From Sinomonas terrae (GTDB taxonomy: Bacteria; Actinomycetota; Actinomycetes; Actinomycetales; Micrococcaceae), in NCBI RefSeq assembly GCF_022539255.1, contig NZ_JAKZBV010000001.1, positions 1,736,001-1,800,000 of the forward strand: a stretch of 64,000 nt of DNA, written 5' to 3'. The notes under the pieces were generated by a model that saw only the letters and a program-made list of their open reading frames with translations, was not told the origin of the DNA and made no database searches. The position numbers and the translations under genes are program-made. Every line of letters begins with the position of its first letter. Position 1 is the stretch's first letter. Below are positions 1 through 7,679 of the stretch, piece after piece.

Positions 1-193
1 TTCGGTACACGCGCAACGGCGGGTTGGGGGAGCCGTTGGGGGAGTCGTCCAGCGCGATCTCGGTAACTGGCACGCGGAGCCCGTGCTCGCTCTCCTCGAC
101 GAACGCGAGGGAATGGGCTGGGTGCTGCTCCGTTGTAGCAGAGGTGGTGCTGATTGCAGAGGTGCTGACAGTTTTTTCCAAAGGAGCTCTCAC
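1..193 (-). CDS. thiC: ThiC, phosphomethylpyrimidine synthase, N-terminal part (cut by window edge)
   Basis: ThiC is the radical-SAM enzyme that converts aminoimidazole ribotide to the hydroxymethylpyrimidine phosphate of thiamine. Only the first 64 codons are present, read leftwards off the window. The segment ending in SPNPPLRVYR matches the conserved ThiC N-terminal motif (PNPPxRVYD), and it follows PVTEIALDD, the usual ThiC lead-in. The catalytic domain lies outside the window. I placed the start at GTG 193, which directly follows the AGGA at the 3' end of the riboswitch; TTG 181 is an in-frame alternative with better spacing. The TPP riboswitch upstream supports the call independently. 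Confidence 0.85.
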   Translation of the reverse strand, partial: MRAPLEKTVSTSAISTTSATTEQHPAHSLAFVEESEHGLRVPVTEIALDDSPNGSPNPPLRVYR

Positions 194-262
194 TTCCTAC
201 GCCGGCATGACCCGGACAGGTTCGACGGTCGCAGGCCGCGTCAGCCTGATCTCAGCCCCTGC
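194..262 (-). promoter_or_regulatory. TPP (thiamine pyrophosphate) riboswitch upstream of thiC
   Basis: Read on the minus strand, the segment starts with GGGGCTGAGAT (the thi-box CTGAGA) and ends with GAACCTGTCCGGGTCATG followed by CCGGCGTAGGAA, the conserved 3' half of the TPP aptamer. The AGGA at its end is the only Shine-Dalgarno candidate for thiC, so ligand binding would plausibly sequester the ribosome site (translational control). The aptamer match is seen in sequence; the control mechanism is inference. Confidence 0.9.
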
Positions 263-352
263 GAGGGCACCCGTGTGGACAGTCACGCACGCTAGCAGAT
301 CGGCGAGGAAGAGGCACGGACGGCTTCGTCATCCGCGCGGGAATAGCCGTTC

Positions 353-387
353 TTGATTGAAGGTTCAACTAAAAGTACCCTTGAACC
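353..387 (+). promoter_or_regulatory. Predicted promoter with overlapping inverted repeats, upstream of the VOC gene
   Basis: A -35-like TTGATT (353-358) and a -10-like TACCCT (376-381) are 17 bp apart. Two overlapping inverted repeats cover them: TTGAA-GG-TTCAA (357-368), and GGTTCAA (362-368) with TTGAACC (381-387). An operator laid over both promoter hexamers fits repression, as in MarR-type control of CatE/MhqR-like dioxygenases in other bacteria. No regulator gene is adjacent, so the regulator is unknown. Confidence 0.5.
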
Positions 388-411
388 AGTAGCCAACCTG
401 AGGAGTCAACA

Positions 412-1305
412 ATGAGCCTGCCGTCCAGCCTCTCCACGCCGAGCCAGGATCTCCTTCCAGCCGATCTCAGCATGGGCACCGTCATGCTCAAGGTCGGGGA
501 CATGAGCCTCATGCTCGACTACTACCAGCGCGCCCTCGGGCTCGTGCCCCTCACGGAATCCCTCGGAGGCGTGTACCTCGGCCGCAAAGGCGTCCCGATC
601 ATCCACCTGAGCCCCGCGGCGGGGCTCCAGATCCCCGGACGAGGCGAAGCCGGACTGTTCCATACGGCGATCCTCTTCGACAATCGTTCGGATCTGGCGG
701 CTACGGTCGCGACCGCCGCGCAGTATGACCCGCGTCTCTTCGCGGGCAGCGCCGACCATCTGGTCTCCGAAGCTTTCTACTTCACCGATCCCGAGGGCAA
801 CGGCGTCGAGCTCTATTTCGACAAGCCGCGCGGAACGTGGGAGTGGCACGGCGACCAGGTCGTCATGGACAGCCTCCCACTTCCGCCCCAAGGCTTCCTT
901 CAGTCCAACCTGACAGAGCAGGCCGTGGCCGGGCAGAGCGAGGCTGCAGCCGGAGTCGGTCACGTCCATCTCCAGGTTGGGGACGTGGCGACGGCCCACC
1001 GGTTCTACGTGCAGACCCTGGGCTTCGAGCAGACGGCGGGATGGCATGGCCAGGCGCTCTTCGTCTCGGCAGGCAAGTACCACCACCACATGGCCATGAA
1101 CGTCTGGAACAGCCGCGGCGCGGGTCCGCGCAAAGACACACTGGGGCTCGGGGAAGTCCTCATCCAGGTTCCCGACAGCGACGACCTCCTCGCTGCGGCG
1201 GACCGTCTCAAGACGGCGAAAGTGGCGACGCAGCACACCGGGCTGGAGCTTCGCTTCGAGGATCCGTGGCGCAATCGCATCCGCATGGCATCCGTGGCAG
1301 CGTGA
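412..1305 (+). CDS. VOC-family protein, CatE-like ring-cleavage dioxygenase/glyoxalase fold
   Basis: A 297-residue protein of two vicinal-oxygen-chelate modules, about residues 18-140 and 180-297, the layout of CatE-type catechol-2,3-dioxygenases. Module 1 has a candidate metal His in FHTAIL and the Glu of YFTDPEGNGVELYFD (about 123-137). Module 2 begins VGHVHLQVGDV and has a KYHHHMAMN His cluster, but its last motif reads FEDPWRNRIRM, without the usual metal Glu. Many paralogues detoxify quinones or catechols, and the substrate here is unknown. The start is ATG 412 behind GAGGAG. The gene stands alone behind its own predicted operator and diverges from thiC. Confidence 0.75.
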   Translation: MSLPSSLSTPSQDLLPADLSMGTVMLKVGDMSLMLDYYQRALGLVPLTESLGGVYLGRKGVPIIHLSPAAGLQIPGRGEAGLFHTAILFDNRSDLAATVATAAQYDPRLFAGSADHLVSEAFYFTDPEGNGVELYFDKPRGTWEWHGDQVVMDSLPLPPQGFLQSNLTEQAVAGQSEAAAGVGHVHLQVGDVATAHRFYVQTLGFEQTAGWHGQALFVSAGKYHHHMAMNVWNSRGAGPRKDTLGLGEVLIQVPDSDDLLAAADRLKTAKVATQHTGLELRFEDPWRNRIRMASVAA

Positions 1306-1417
1306 CCCCTCCTGCGTTACGCTCAACGTGTCCGCGGTCTCCGCGGGCACGTTGCCCGTCCCACAGCCCGTTCCGCCGGGGGTCCGGCCCAGCGGCTGTC
1401 CGATCGAGGGGGATACT

Positions 1418-1879
1418 GTGTCAGCTCCCAACCCGTTCGCCGAAGTCTTCGTATCGACCCACACCGACGCCGTTCGCCGCGCCGCCGACCTTGACTCCGG
1501 ATCCGCCGCCGACGTTGATGGCGAGGGAGTCCGCATCCCCGGCGTCTCCGACTATGAGATCGAACAACTCGGCACCCTCGTCGGTGCCGCCGTGCATGCC
1601 GCCGGTGCCGACTACGAGCTCACCATGGTCGATGTCGCGAGCGATACCCTCCTCGCTGTCCCGGCCGCGATGGTCCGCGCGCTCGCTGACCTGCTCGCCT
1701 ACGAATCGGACGAAGGCGAGGGCAACGCCGTCGAACGCGTCGCGGCCGCATGGGTTGACCAGGAGGACCTGCCGTTCGACGCGCAGGAGGCCTACGGCTA
1801 CGTCGAGCAGCTCGCCAAGCTCGCAGCCGACGTCGACGACTCCGGTCAGCAGGAGCTCTTCGTCTGGGCTGGCGCTTGA
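1418..1879 (+). CDS. Conserved hypothetical protein, acidic, 153 aa
   Basis: I do not recognise this family. The product is about 153 residues, acidic and helix-prone, with no signal peptide, membrane segment or cysteine motif. I chose GTG 1418 because GAGGGGG lies just ahead at suitable spacing; an upstream in-frame start at 1328 would add about 30 low-complexity, Pro/Gly-rich residues that look untranslated. The third-position G/C bias supports real coding. It lies between the VOC gene and rpsP on the same strand but is separated from rpsP by about 185 bp that appears to carry the rpsP promoter, so cotranscription is uncertain. Confidence 0.6.
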   Translation: MSAPNPFAEVFVSTHTDAVRRAADLDSGSAADVDGEGVRIPGVSDYEIEQLGTLVGAAVHAAGADYELTMVDVASDTLLAVPAAMVRALADLLAYESDEGEGNAVERVAAAWVDQEDLPFDAQEAYGYVEQLAKLAADVDDSGQQELFVWAGA

Positions 1880-2064
1880 GGCGGATCGCGGTTGCCCGAA
1901 TCGCGAAAAGGTCCAGCTGTCTGGCACAATAGTGGGGTACCCGACTGGCGTGGCCCCTCTCTCCGCGTGCGTCGTGTCAACCAGAACCTGCCCGAGTATG
2001 GCCCGCCCCACGGGAGCAGAAAGCGCGAGTTCGCCCTTTTCCAGAAACAGGAGTGACCACAACC

Positions 2065-2466
2065 GTGGCCGTTAAGATTCGCCTCAAGCGCTTCGGCAAG
2101 ATGCGCCAGCCGTTCTACCGCATCGTCGTTGCGGACTCACGCACCAAGCGTGATGGCCGTGCAATCGAGGAGATCGGCAAGTACCACCCGATCGAGGAGC
2201 CTTCGTTCATCGAGGTCAACTCGGAGCGCGCGCAGTACTGGCTCTCTGTCGGCGCCCAGCCGACCGAGCAGGTTCTCGCCCTCCTCAAGGTGACCGGCGA
2301 CTGGCAGAAGTTCAAGGGCCTTCCGGGCCAGGAGGGCACCCTCAAGGCCCCCAAGGCCAAAGAGGCCTTCGTGGCTCCCGAGAAGGATTCGGTGATCCGT
2401 CCGGAGGCGCCGAAGGCTTCGAAGACTGCCGACGAGGCTCCGGCCGAGACGACCGAGGCTGAGTAA
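2065..2466 (+). CDS. rpsP: 30S ribosomal protein S16
   Basis: S16 binds 16S rRNA early in 30S assembly. The N-terminus VAVKIRLKRFGKMRQPFYR and the following RTKRDGRAIEEIGKYHP are diagnostic. At 133 aa it is longer than E. coli S16 because of an Ala/Lys/Glu-rich C-terminal tail, which is usual in actinobacteria. I chose GTG 2065, giving the universal AVKIRL start, over GTG 2053; AGGAG at 2049 then sits 11 nt upstream. A -10-like CACAAT at 1925-1930 may mark the operon promoter. The gene is followed after 1 nt by khpA and heads the rpsP-khpA-rimM-trmD-rplS run. Confidence 0.97.
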   Translation: MAVKIRLKRFGKMRQPFYRIVVADSRTKRDGRAIEEIGKYHPIEEPSFIEVNSERAQYWLSVGAQPTEQVLALLKVTGDWQKFKGLPGQEGTLKAPKAKEAFVAPEKDSVIRPEAPKASKTADEAPAETTEAE

Positions 2467-2467
2467 C

Positions 2468-2710
2468 TTGCTGGCCGACGCGCTCGAGCACCTCGTCCGT
2501 GGAATCGTGGACAATCCCGACGATGTCATCGTGGAGGCGAAGAACAGCCGCCGCGGCGATGTGCTCGAGGTCCGCGTCCATCAGGATGACCTGGGCCGGG
2601 TGATCGGCCGACAGGGCCGGACCGCCCGTGCGCTGCGCACGGTCGTCGGCGCCCTCGCCGAGGGCGACTCGGTTCGGGTCGACGTCGTCGACACCGACCG
2701 TCGCCGCTAG
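2468..2710 (+). CDS. khpA: KH-domain RNA-binding protein KhpA (YlqC/UPF0109)
   Basis: A single KH domain of 80 aa carrying the RNA-binding GxxG loop as VIGRQGRTARALR, followed by the family ending RVDVVDTDRRR. KhpA works with KhpB in Gram-positive bacteria as an RNA chaperone that affects small RNAs and cell division. The gene starts with TTG 2468, one base after the rpsP stop, so it is almost certainly translationally coupled. The order rpsP-khpA-rimM-trmD is highly conserved. An intrinsic terminator follows within 31 bp. Confidence 0.93.
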   Translation: MLADALEHLVRGIVDNPDDVIVEAKNSRRGDVLEVRVHQDDLGRVIGRQGRTARALRTVVGALAEGDSVRVDVVDTDRRR

Positions 2711-2740
2711 GCCCTGGCCTCCGGCATCAATATCTGAAAG

Positions 2741-2788
2741 GCTCCGGCCCCTCCGCCCGTACGAGACGGCTGAGGGGCCGGGGCTTTT
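2741..2788 (+). terminator. Intrinsic terminator after khpA
   Basis: GCTCCGGCCCCTC pairs with GAGGGGCCGGGGC across a loop of about 20 nt and is followed by five T residues. One G-T pair interrupts an otherwise complete stem. It would separate or attenuate rpsP-khpA from rimM-trmD. Confidence 0.8.
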
Positions 2789-2834
2789 TCTGCGCAAGAT
2801 CTGCGCATCAACGTCAGGACGAGGAGAGGAAGAC

Positions 2835-3416
2835 ATGCAGGTTCGGGTCGCGCGCATCGGAAAGCCCCACGGGATCCGGGGCGAGGTGACGGTGCAGGTC
2901 CTGACGGACTCGCCCGAGGACCGCTTCGTGGGGGGCGCAGTGTTCGACGTCGATCCCGCCGCCCAGAGTCCGCTCGCCGTGCGCTCACTTACCGTGCGGT
3001 CTGCGCGCTGGAACAAGGACATCCTCGTGCTCGGGTTCGAGGAAGTCGCAGACCGCAGCAGGGCCGAAGAACTGCGCGGTGCCACCCTCTCCATCGACAC
3101 CGATGAGGTCGAGGACGAGGACGACGAGGGCTGGTACGAGCACGAGCTCGTGGGGCTCGAGGTGCGCGTTGATGGCGAGCGCGTGGGAACCGTGTCAGCG
3201 CTGCAGGTGATGCCAGCTCAAGACCTGCTCGTGATTGAAACTCCACAGGGCGAGGTTCTCGTCCCCTTCGTCGAGGAGATCGTGCCGGAAGTCGACCCCG
3301 AAGGCGGCTTCGTCGTCGTCGTCCCTCCGGCAGGCCTGTTCGAGCTCAATGCCGAGCCGAAAGAGGCGGCTGAAGGCGTTCCCGGGGCCGAGGACGACGG
3401 CGGGAAGGGCGCCTAG
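2835..3416 (+). CDS. rimM: Ribosome maturation factor RimM
   Basis: RimM binds S19 and helps mature the 30S head and process 16S rRNA. The N-terminal RimM domain opens VARIGKPHGIRGEVTV, and the PRC-barrel half includes WYEHELVGLEV and EVLVPFVEEIVPEVD. The length is 193 aa, including an acidic, disordered tail of about 20 residues. ATG 2835 follows GAGGAGAGGAAG. The stop abuts the trmD ATG with no gap, so translation is coupled. The gene lies behind the khpA terminator and may need read-through or its own promoter. Confidence 0.96.
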   Translation: MQVRVARIGKPHGIRGEVTVQVLTDSPEDRFVGGAVFDVDPAAQSPLAVRSLTVRSARWNKDILVLGFEEVADRSRAEELRGATLSIDTDEVEDEDDEGWYEHELVGLEVRVDGERVGTVSALQVMPAQDLLVIETPQGEVLVPFVEEIVPEVDPEGGFVVVVPPAGLFELNAEPKEAAEGVPGAEDDGGKGA

Positions 3417-4241
3417 ATGCGCATCGACGTCGTCAGCATCTTCCCGGAATATCTGGCGCCGCTCCGCCTTTCCCTGCTCGGCCGCGCGCAGGAAGACGGC
3501 ATCCTCGAGCTCGAGGTGCACGATCTCCGCGAATTCACGTTCGACCGGCATCGCACGGTAGACGACACTCCCTACGGCGGCGGGGCGGGCATGGTCATGA
3601 AGCCCGAGCCTTGGGCGCTCGCCCTCGAAGCCGTCTTCACGGCGCATTCGGAGCGGCGTGGCTCCGATCGCCAGACGGAGCGCACCACTCTTGGCGAGCG
3701 GCCTGTCCTCATCGTGCCCTCGCCGGCCGGCGAGGTCTTCACCCAGGCGCTCGCGCACGAACTCGCCAACGAGCCCACGCTGGCCTTCGCATGCGGCCGC
3801 TACGAAGGCATCGATGAGCGCGTGCTGGACTGGGCGCGTGAGCGGTTCGAAGTACGGCCGGTCAGCCTCGGAGACTATGTTCTGAATGGGGGAGAGGTGG
3901 CCGTCATGGCCATGGTCGAAGCGATCGCTCGGCTGATCCCCGGCGTCGTGGGGAACCCGGAATCGCTCGTGGAGGAGTCGCACTCGGATGGACTCCTCGA
4001 ATATCCGGTGTACACGAAGCCTTCGTCATGGCGCGGACTCGACGTTCCAGAGGTTCTCCTGAGCGGCAACCACGGGCGGATCGCCAAGTGGCGTCGGGAG
4101 CAGCAGCTGCGACGCACCGCCGCGCGCCGGCCCGAGCTGTTGGACGGCGCGGACGCTTCCCAATTCAGCGGCGGCGAGCGTGAGGTCCTGCGGGAACTCG
4201 GGTACGGCGTGGACGACGGCGGGCATCTGGTCCGCGCCTGA
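3417..4241 (+). CDS. trmD: tRNA (guanine-N1-)-methyltransferase TrmD
   Basis: TrmD makes m1G37 in tRNAs that read codons beginning with C, preventing +1 frameshifts. The product is 274 aa. Motifs of the SPOUT trefoil knot are visible: MRIDVVSIFPEY at the N-terminus, DDTPYGGGAGMVMKPEP, the knot segments CGRYEGIDERV and SLGDYVLNGGE, and ESHSDGLLEYPVYTKP. The ATG immediately follows the rimM stop. About 217 nt without a gene separates it from rplS; this may hold the rplS promoter or leader, but I see no convincing element there. Confidence 0.97.
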   Translation: MRIDVVSIFPEYLAPLRLSLLGRAQEDGILELEVHDLREFTFDRHRTVDDTPYGGGAGMVMKPEPWALALEAVFTAHSERRGSDRQTERTTLGERPVLIVPSPAGEVFTQALAHELANEPTLAFACGRYEGIDERVLDWARERFEVRPVSLGDYVLNGGEVAVMAMVEAIARLIPGVVGNPESLVEESHSDGLLEYPVYTKPSSWRGLDVPEVLLSGNHGRIAKWRREQQLRRTAARRPELLDGADASQFSGGEREVLRELGYGVDDGGHLVRA

Positions 4242-4458
4242 CGGGCAGGGACGCGGTGGCACGCGGGCGATTCGCGCGTCGAGGGCAGCCCATGGCAAAA
4301 TGGAGCGTTGCGCCCGCCGGGTTCGGACTCTGCCACAGGGGAGCCGGCCAACGGCTGGGGCGTCCCGTCTCCGGGCCATCCGGTCGGCGGGTGAGAGCAC
4401 GGGCCCTCGGGTCCGCGACTGAAGCGATTGACCTGTGGCAGTCGCCAGGAGAAGCATC

Positions 4459-4818
4459 ATGCATCATCTCGACGCTGTCGACGCCGCCTCCCTGCGCTCC
4501 GACATCCCCACCTTCGCGCCCGGCGACACCATCAAGGTGCACGTCAACATCATCGAAGGCAAGAACTCCCGCGTTCAGGTCTTCCAGGGCTTCGTTGTTG
4601 GCCGTCAGGGCCACGGCGTCCGCGAGACCTTCACCGTCCGCAAGGTTTCCTTCGGTGTGGGTGTCGAGCGCACGTTCCCGGTTCACTCCCCGATCATCGA
4701 GAAGATCGAGGTCGTGACGAAGGGTGACGTTCGTCGTGCCAAGCTGTACTACATGCGTGCGCTCCGCGGCAAGGCCGCGAAGATCAAGGAGAAGCGCGAC
4801 TACAGCACCTCCAAGTAA
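4459..4818 (+). CDS. rplS: 50S ribosomal protein L19
   Basis: L19 sits at the 30S-50S interface and contacts 16S rRNA at an intersubunit bridge. The 119-aa protein has the family motifs GDTIKVHVNIIEGKNSRVQ, RETFTVRKVSFGVGVERTFP and SPIIEKIEV, ending AKIKEKRD. I chose ATG 4459, giving MHHLDAVDAASLR as in relatives, with AGGAGAAG just upstream; GTG 4435 is in frame but would add eight non-conserved residues. It is followed after 38 bp by the signal peptidase pair on the same strand. Confidence 0.97.
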   Translation: MHHLDAVDAASLRSDIPTFAPGDTIKVHVNIIEGKNSRVQVFQGFVVGRQGHGVRETFTVRKVSFGVGVERTFPVHSPIIEKIEVVTKGDVRRAKLYYMRALRGKAAKIKEKRDYSTSK

Positions 4819-4856
4819 CCTTTGGTGAGTCCTACGGCCTCCATCGCTGACGCGTC

Positions 4857-5543
4857 GTGACCGCTGAGACCGACACTGACCGCAGCACCCGGTCCGAGCG
4901 CCGGCCCAGGCTTCTGGGCTGGCGCTCGGCGCTTCTCGGCGTCGTTGTCGCGTTCGTTGCATGGAGCCTGATCCGGGCGTTCGTGGTGGATGTGTTCTAC
5001 ATTCCCTCCGGATCCATGGAGCCGCTGCTGCAGCCGGGCGACCGCATCGCAGTCTCCCGAACGGCCTTCGAATCCCAGCCGATCCAGCGCGGCGACGTCG
5101 TCGTCTTCGATGGACGCGGATCGTTCGCACCCCTCGACAGTGGGCGTGGTTGGATCGCCGACGCCCTGCAGGGGGCAGGGGAGTGGCTCGGCGTCATTCC
5201 CAATGAAACAGTGTTCGTCAAGCGGGTCATCGGCGTCGCGGGGGACCACGTCGCGTGCTGCAGCCCCGATGGACGGCTCACGGTCAACGGAACGCCGATC
5301 GAAGAGCCATATCTCTACCCCGGCGACGCTCCGAGCACGATGAAGTTCGATGTCATCGTTCCCGCAGGGCGTCTGTGGCTGCTCGGCGACCATCGGTCCG
5401 ACTCCACCGATTCGCGGGCGCTGCTCGGGGCACCCGGCGGTGGGCTGGTCCGCACCGATCGCGTCATCGGCGAGCCGATCGCCATTCTCTGGCCCCTTGA
5501 TAGATTGGGGACGATGACCACCACTCCGAAGGAGGTCCGGTGA
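4857..5543 (+). CDS. lepB: Signal peptidase I (first of two tandem copies)
   Basis: A type I signal peptidase that removes Sec/Tat signal peptides at the outer face of the membrane. The 228-aa product has one N-terminal membrane span (about residues 22-45). The catalytic Ser53 lies in YIPSGSMEP, the general-base Lys122 in VKRVIGVAGD, and box E is GDHRSDSTDSR. The start is GTG 4857; the ribosome site is weak. The last four bases overlap the start of the second lepB (GTGA), implying coupling. The two copies are clearly diverged, so they may differ in substrate range. Confidence 0.93.
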   Translation: MTAETDTDRSTRSERRPRLLGWRSALLGVVVAFVAWSLIRAFVVDVFYIPSGSMEPLLQPGDRIAVSRTAFESQPIQRGDVVVFDGRGSFAPLDSGRGWIADALQGAGEWLGVIPNETVFVKRVIGVAGDHVACCSPDGRLTVNGTPIEEPYLYPGDAPSTMKFDVIVPAGRLWLLGDHRSDSTDSRALLGAPGGGLVRTDRVIGEPIAILWPLDRLGTMTTTPKEVR

Positions 5544-6307
5544 CCCACGGGGCCGAGACAGGACCGCACGACGCCGACCAAGGCCCCGCAGCTCAGGAAC
5601 CGAAGGATCCGGTCGATCCTGCGCGCGAGCGAAACCCGCGCCGAGGTGGGCTGCTGTCGTGGATTCGCGAGATCGCGCTCATCCTCGTCATCTCGATCGT
5701 GCTCTCGTTCGTCATCAAGACGTTCTTCTTCAAGGCGTTCTACATCCCCTCGGAATCGATGGTTCCGACGCTCGAAGAGAACGACCGGATCTTCGTGAAC
5801 CTCATGGTGCCGCGCAACTTCGGCCTCCAGCGGGGCGACGTCATCGTCTTCAAGGACACGAAGGGATGGCTGCCGCCGTCGACCGATGGCACCCAGAACT
5901 GGTTCCAGAAGACCTTGGAATTCATCGGGCTGCTTCCGGACACGTCGCAGCAGTACCTCATCAAGCGCCTCATCGGCCTCCCCGGGGACCACGTTGTCTG
6001 CTGTGACGCCCAGCAGCGGATCACCGTCAACGGGGTGGCGCTCGTCGAGCCCTACGTCAACCCCGCGGAGGTGCCGCGGCCGGTGCCGTTCGACGTCGTC
6101 GTTCCGGCAGGCGACGTATGGGTGATGGGCGACAACCGCAATCACTCGTCCGACTCGCGGTTCCACAACGCCGCCCAGCCGGGCAACGGCTTCGTTGACG
6201 AGAAGGACATTGAGGGTCAAGCTGTCGTTATTGCTTGGCCGCTCAACCGGCTCAGGACCCTCAGCAACTACTCCAGCACCTTCTCGTCTATTCCTGCACC
6301 GCACTGA
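5540..6307 (+). CDS. lepB: Signal peptidase I (second tandem copy)
   Basis: The 255-aa protein has a Pro/Asp-rich cytoplasmic lead of about 38 residues, one membrane span (about 40-64), catalytic Ser73 in YIPSESMVP and Lys142 in IKRLIGLPGDHVVCC. Box E reads MGDNRNHSSDSR, closer to the canonical SPase I motif than copy one. GTG 5540 overlaps the previous stop. Only one base separates its stop from rnhB. Tandem lepB genes before rnhB recur in Micrococcaceae. Confidence 0.94.
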   Translation: MTHGAETGPHDADQGPAAQEPKDPVDPARERNPRRGGLLSWIREIALILVISIVLSFVIKTFFFKAFYIPSESMVPTLEENDRIFVNLMVPRNFGLQRGDVIVFKDTKGWLPPSTDGTQNWFQKTLEFIGLLPDTSQQYLIKRLIGLPGDHVVCCDAQQRITVNGVALVEPYVNPAEVPRPVPFDVVVPAGDVWVMGDNRNHSSDSRFHNAAQPGNGFVDEKDIEGQAVVIAWPLNRLRTLSNYSSTFSSIPAPH

Positions 6308-6308
6308 C

Positions 6309-7058
6309 ATGACTGCCATCGACTCCGTCCGCGTCCGCCCCTCGTCACGGAAGCCTGCCGCTCCCGCCCCGACCTTGCGGTACGTCCGTCAGCTCGCGGC
6401 TGAGCACGGTCCGCTCGTAGCGGGGTGCGACGAAGTGGGCCGTGGGGCTCTTGCTGGCCCTGTGAGCGTCGGGGTGGTGGTTGTCGATGTACGAAGCGTC
6501 CGCACCCGTACCGTTCTGCGGGACAGCAAGCTGCTGACTCCGGAGAAGAGGGTAGAACTCGTCCCGCTCGTGAGATCGTGGGGGGTCGCGAGCGCTGTCG
6601 GCCACGCGAGCGCCGACGAAATCGACGCCTTCGGGCTCATGGAGGCCCTCCGTCTCGCCGGCACCCGAGCTCTCGCGGAAATTGCCCTGGCCGGGGTCGT
6701 CCCCGACGTCGTCCACCTCGATGGCAACTACGACTGGCTCGGCCGCGGCGGCCAGGACGCGCTCTTCGGTGATGCTGCCACGGGGCCGGCTACCCCCGTT
6801 CGAACCATGATCAAGGCAGACATGAAGTGTCAGGCAGTTGCTGCCGCGAGCATCCTCGCGAAGGTGGAGCGGGACACTCTGATGATGGAGCTGGGTGCCG
6901 AGGATCCACGCTTTGGCTGGGCAGTCAACAAGGGCTACGCGACTCCTGAGCATCGCGCGGCGCTTGTCGAGTTCGGGCCTACGGCGTGGCATCGGCGCAG
7001 CTGGCACCTTGAAGGCGCCGCCGTGCTCCTCGACGACGATGGGAAGATGGGACTATGA
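6309..7058 (+). CDS. rnhB: Ribonuclease HII
   Basis: RNase HII nicks 5' of ribonucleotides embedded in DNA, starting ribonucleotide excision repair. The 249-aa product has the metal-binding GCDEVGRGALAGP motif (D41, E42), then DSKLLTPEKR, HLDGNYDW and KADMKCQAVAAASILAKV with further acidic ligands. A 30-residue N-terminal lead precedes the fold. ATG 6309 follows the lepB stop by one base. The end overlaps the DUF2469 gene by four bases (ATGA), so lepB-lepB-rnhB-DUF2469 form one translationally coupled run. Confidence 0.96.
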   Translation: MTAIDSVRVRPSSRKPAAPAPTLRYVRQLAAEHGPLVAGCDEVGRGALAGPVSVGVVVVDVRSVRTRTVLRDSKLLTPEKRVELVPLVRSWGVASAVGHASADEIDAFGLMEALRLAGTRALAEIALAGVVPDVVHLDGNYDWLGRGGQDALFGDAATGPATPVRTMIKADMKCQAVAAASILAKVERDTLMMELGAEDPRFGWAVNKGYATPEHRAALVEFGPTAWHRRSWHLEGAAVLLDDDGKMGL

Positions 7059-7378
7059 GCGCTGAAGACCTCGAGAACTACGAGACGGACATGGAGCTCC
7101 AGCTCTACCGCGAGTACCGCGACGTTGTCTCGTTGTTCAGCTATGTCGTGGAGACCGAGCGGCGTTTCTACCTGGCCAATCACGTCGACCTTCAGGCCCG
7201 ATCCGCCGACGGCGAGGTCTACTTCGATCTGACGCTCCAGGACGCGTGGGTGTGGGACGTCTACCGCAGCGCACGCTTCGTGAAGAGCGTTCGCGTCATC
7301 ACCTTCAAAGACGTCAATGTCGAGGAGCTTCCGAAGGTGGAGGACTTGGCGCTTCCGAAGGATGGTCTGGGGACATAG
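7055..7378 (+). CDS. DUF2469 family protein
   Basis: A 107-aa actinobacterial protein of unknown function. The N-terminus MSAEDLENYETDMELQLYRE and the segment VVETERRFYLANHVDL identify DUF2469. It is acidic, soluble and has no obvious catalytic motif. The ATGA overlap with rnhB ties it to that gene; conserved adjacency hints at a role beside RNase HII or DNA processing, but nothing in the sequence demonstrates this. In relatives the next gene is normally yraN, whereas here about 1.3 kb intervenes. Confidence 0.9.
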   Translation: MSAEDLENYETDMELQLYREYRDVVSLFSYVVETERRFYLANHVDLQARSADGEVYFDLTLQDAWVWDVYRSARFVKSVRVITFKDVNVEELPKVEDLALPKDGLGT

Positions 7379-7679
7379 GGGTCTCGGAGTCGTAGATCTC
7401 GCGTCTTCCTCGGCTCTCTCGCATGCCGCGAGACGGTCGCAAAGGCGAGCAGTCCGACTGCCGTGAGAGCGCGACGAACCGAAACTCCTCGCTCATTTCC
7501 TTGACGCGCGAATCCCTCAATTCCAAGGCGCCGTTGGGCGGCAACCCATGGCCGTTGACAGAGGAAAACATGGACAGGATTCCCCGGGCTTAACCCGAGA
7601 TGGATGGTGTACGCTCCGCTCCATCGGCGTCGGATTCGTTTCTGGTCGACCGGGTCGGCCAGAGGTTGGGGGGTAGGAG
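7379..7679. other. Non-coding stretch upstream of the lipoprotein gene
   Basis: No frame in this 301-bp stretch shows actinobacterial codon bias. It is visibly richer in A/T than its surroundings. A TTGACA hexamer lies at 7555-7560, but there is no good -10 at 16-18 bp, so a promoter for the 7680 gene is only possible. It forms the left part of a segment that appears inserted between DUF2469 and yraN. Confidence 0.5.

Noticed and set aside
24..356. Short plus-strand frames at the left edge
   Set aside because: They lie over the thiC start and TPP riboswitch, which read on the minus strand with clear homology.
4242..4458. Structured ribosomal-protein leader before rplS
   Set aside because: The 217-bp gap is G+C-rich and could fold in many ways, but I could not match it to a known L19 leader consensus.
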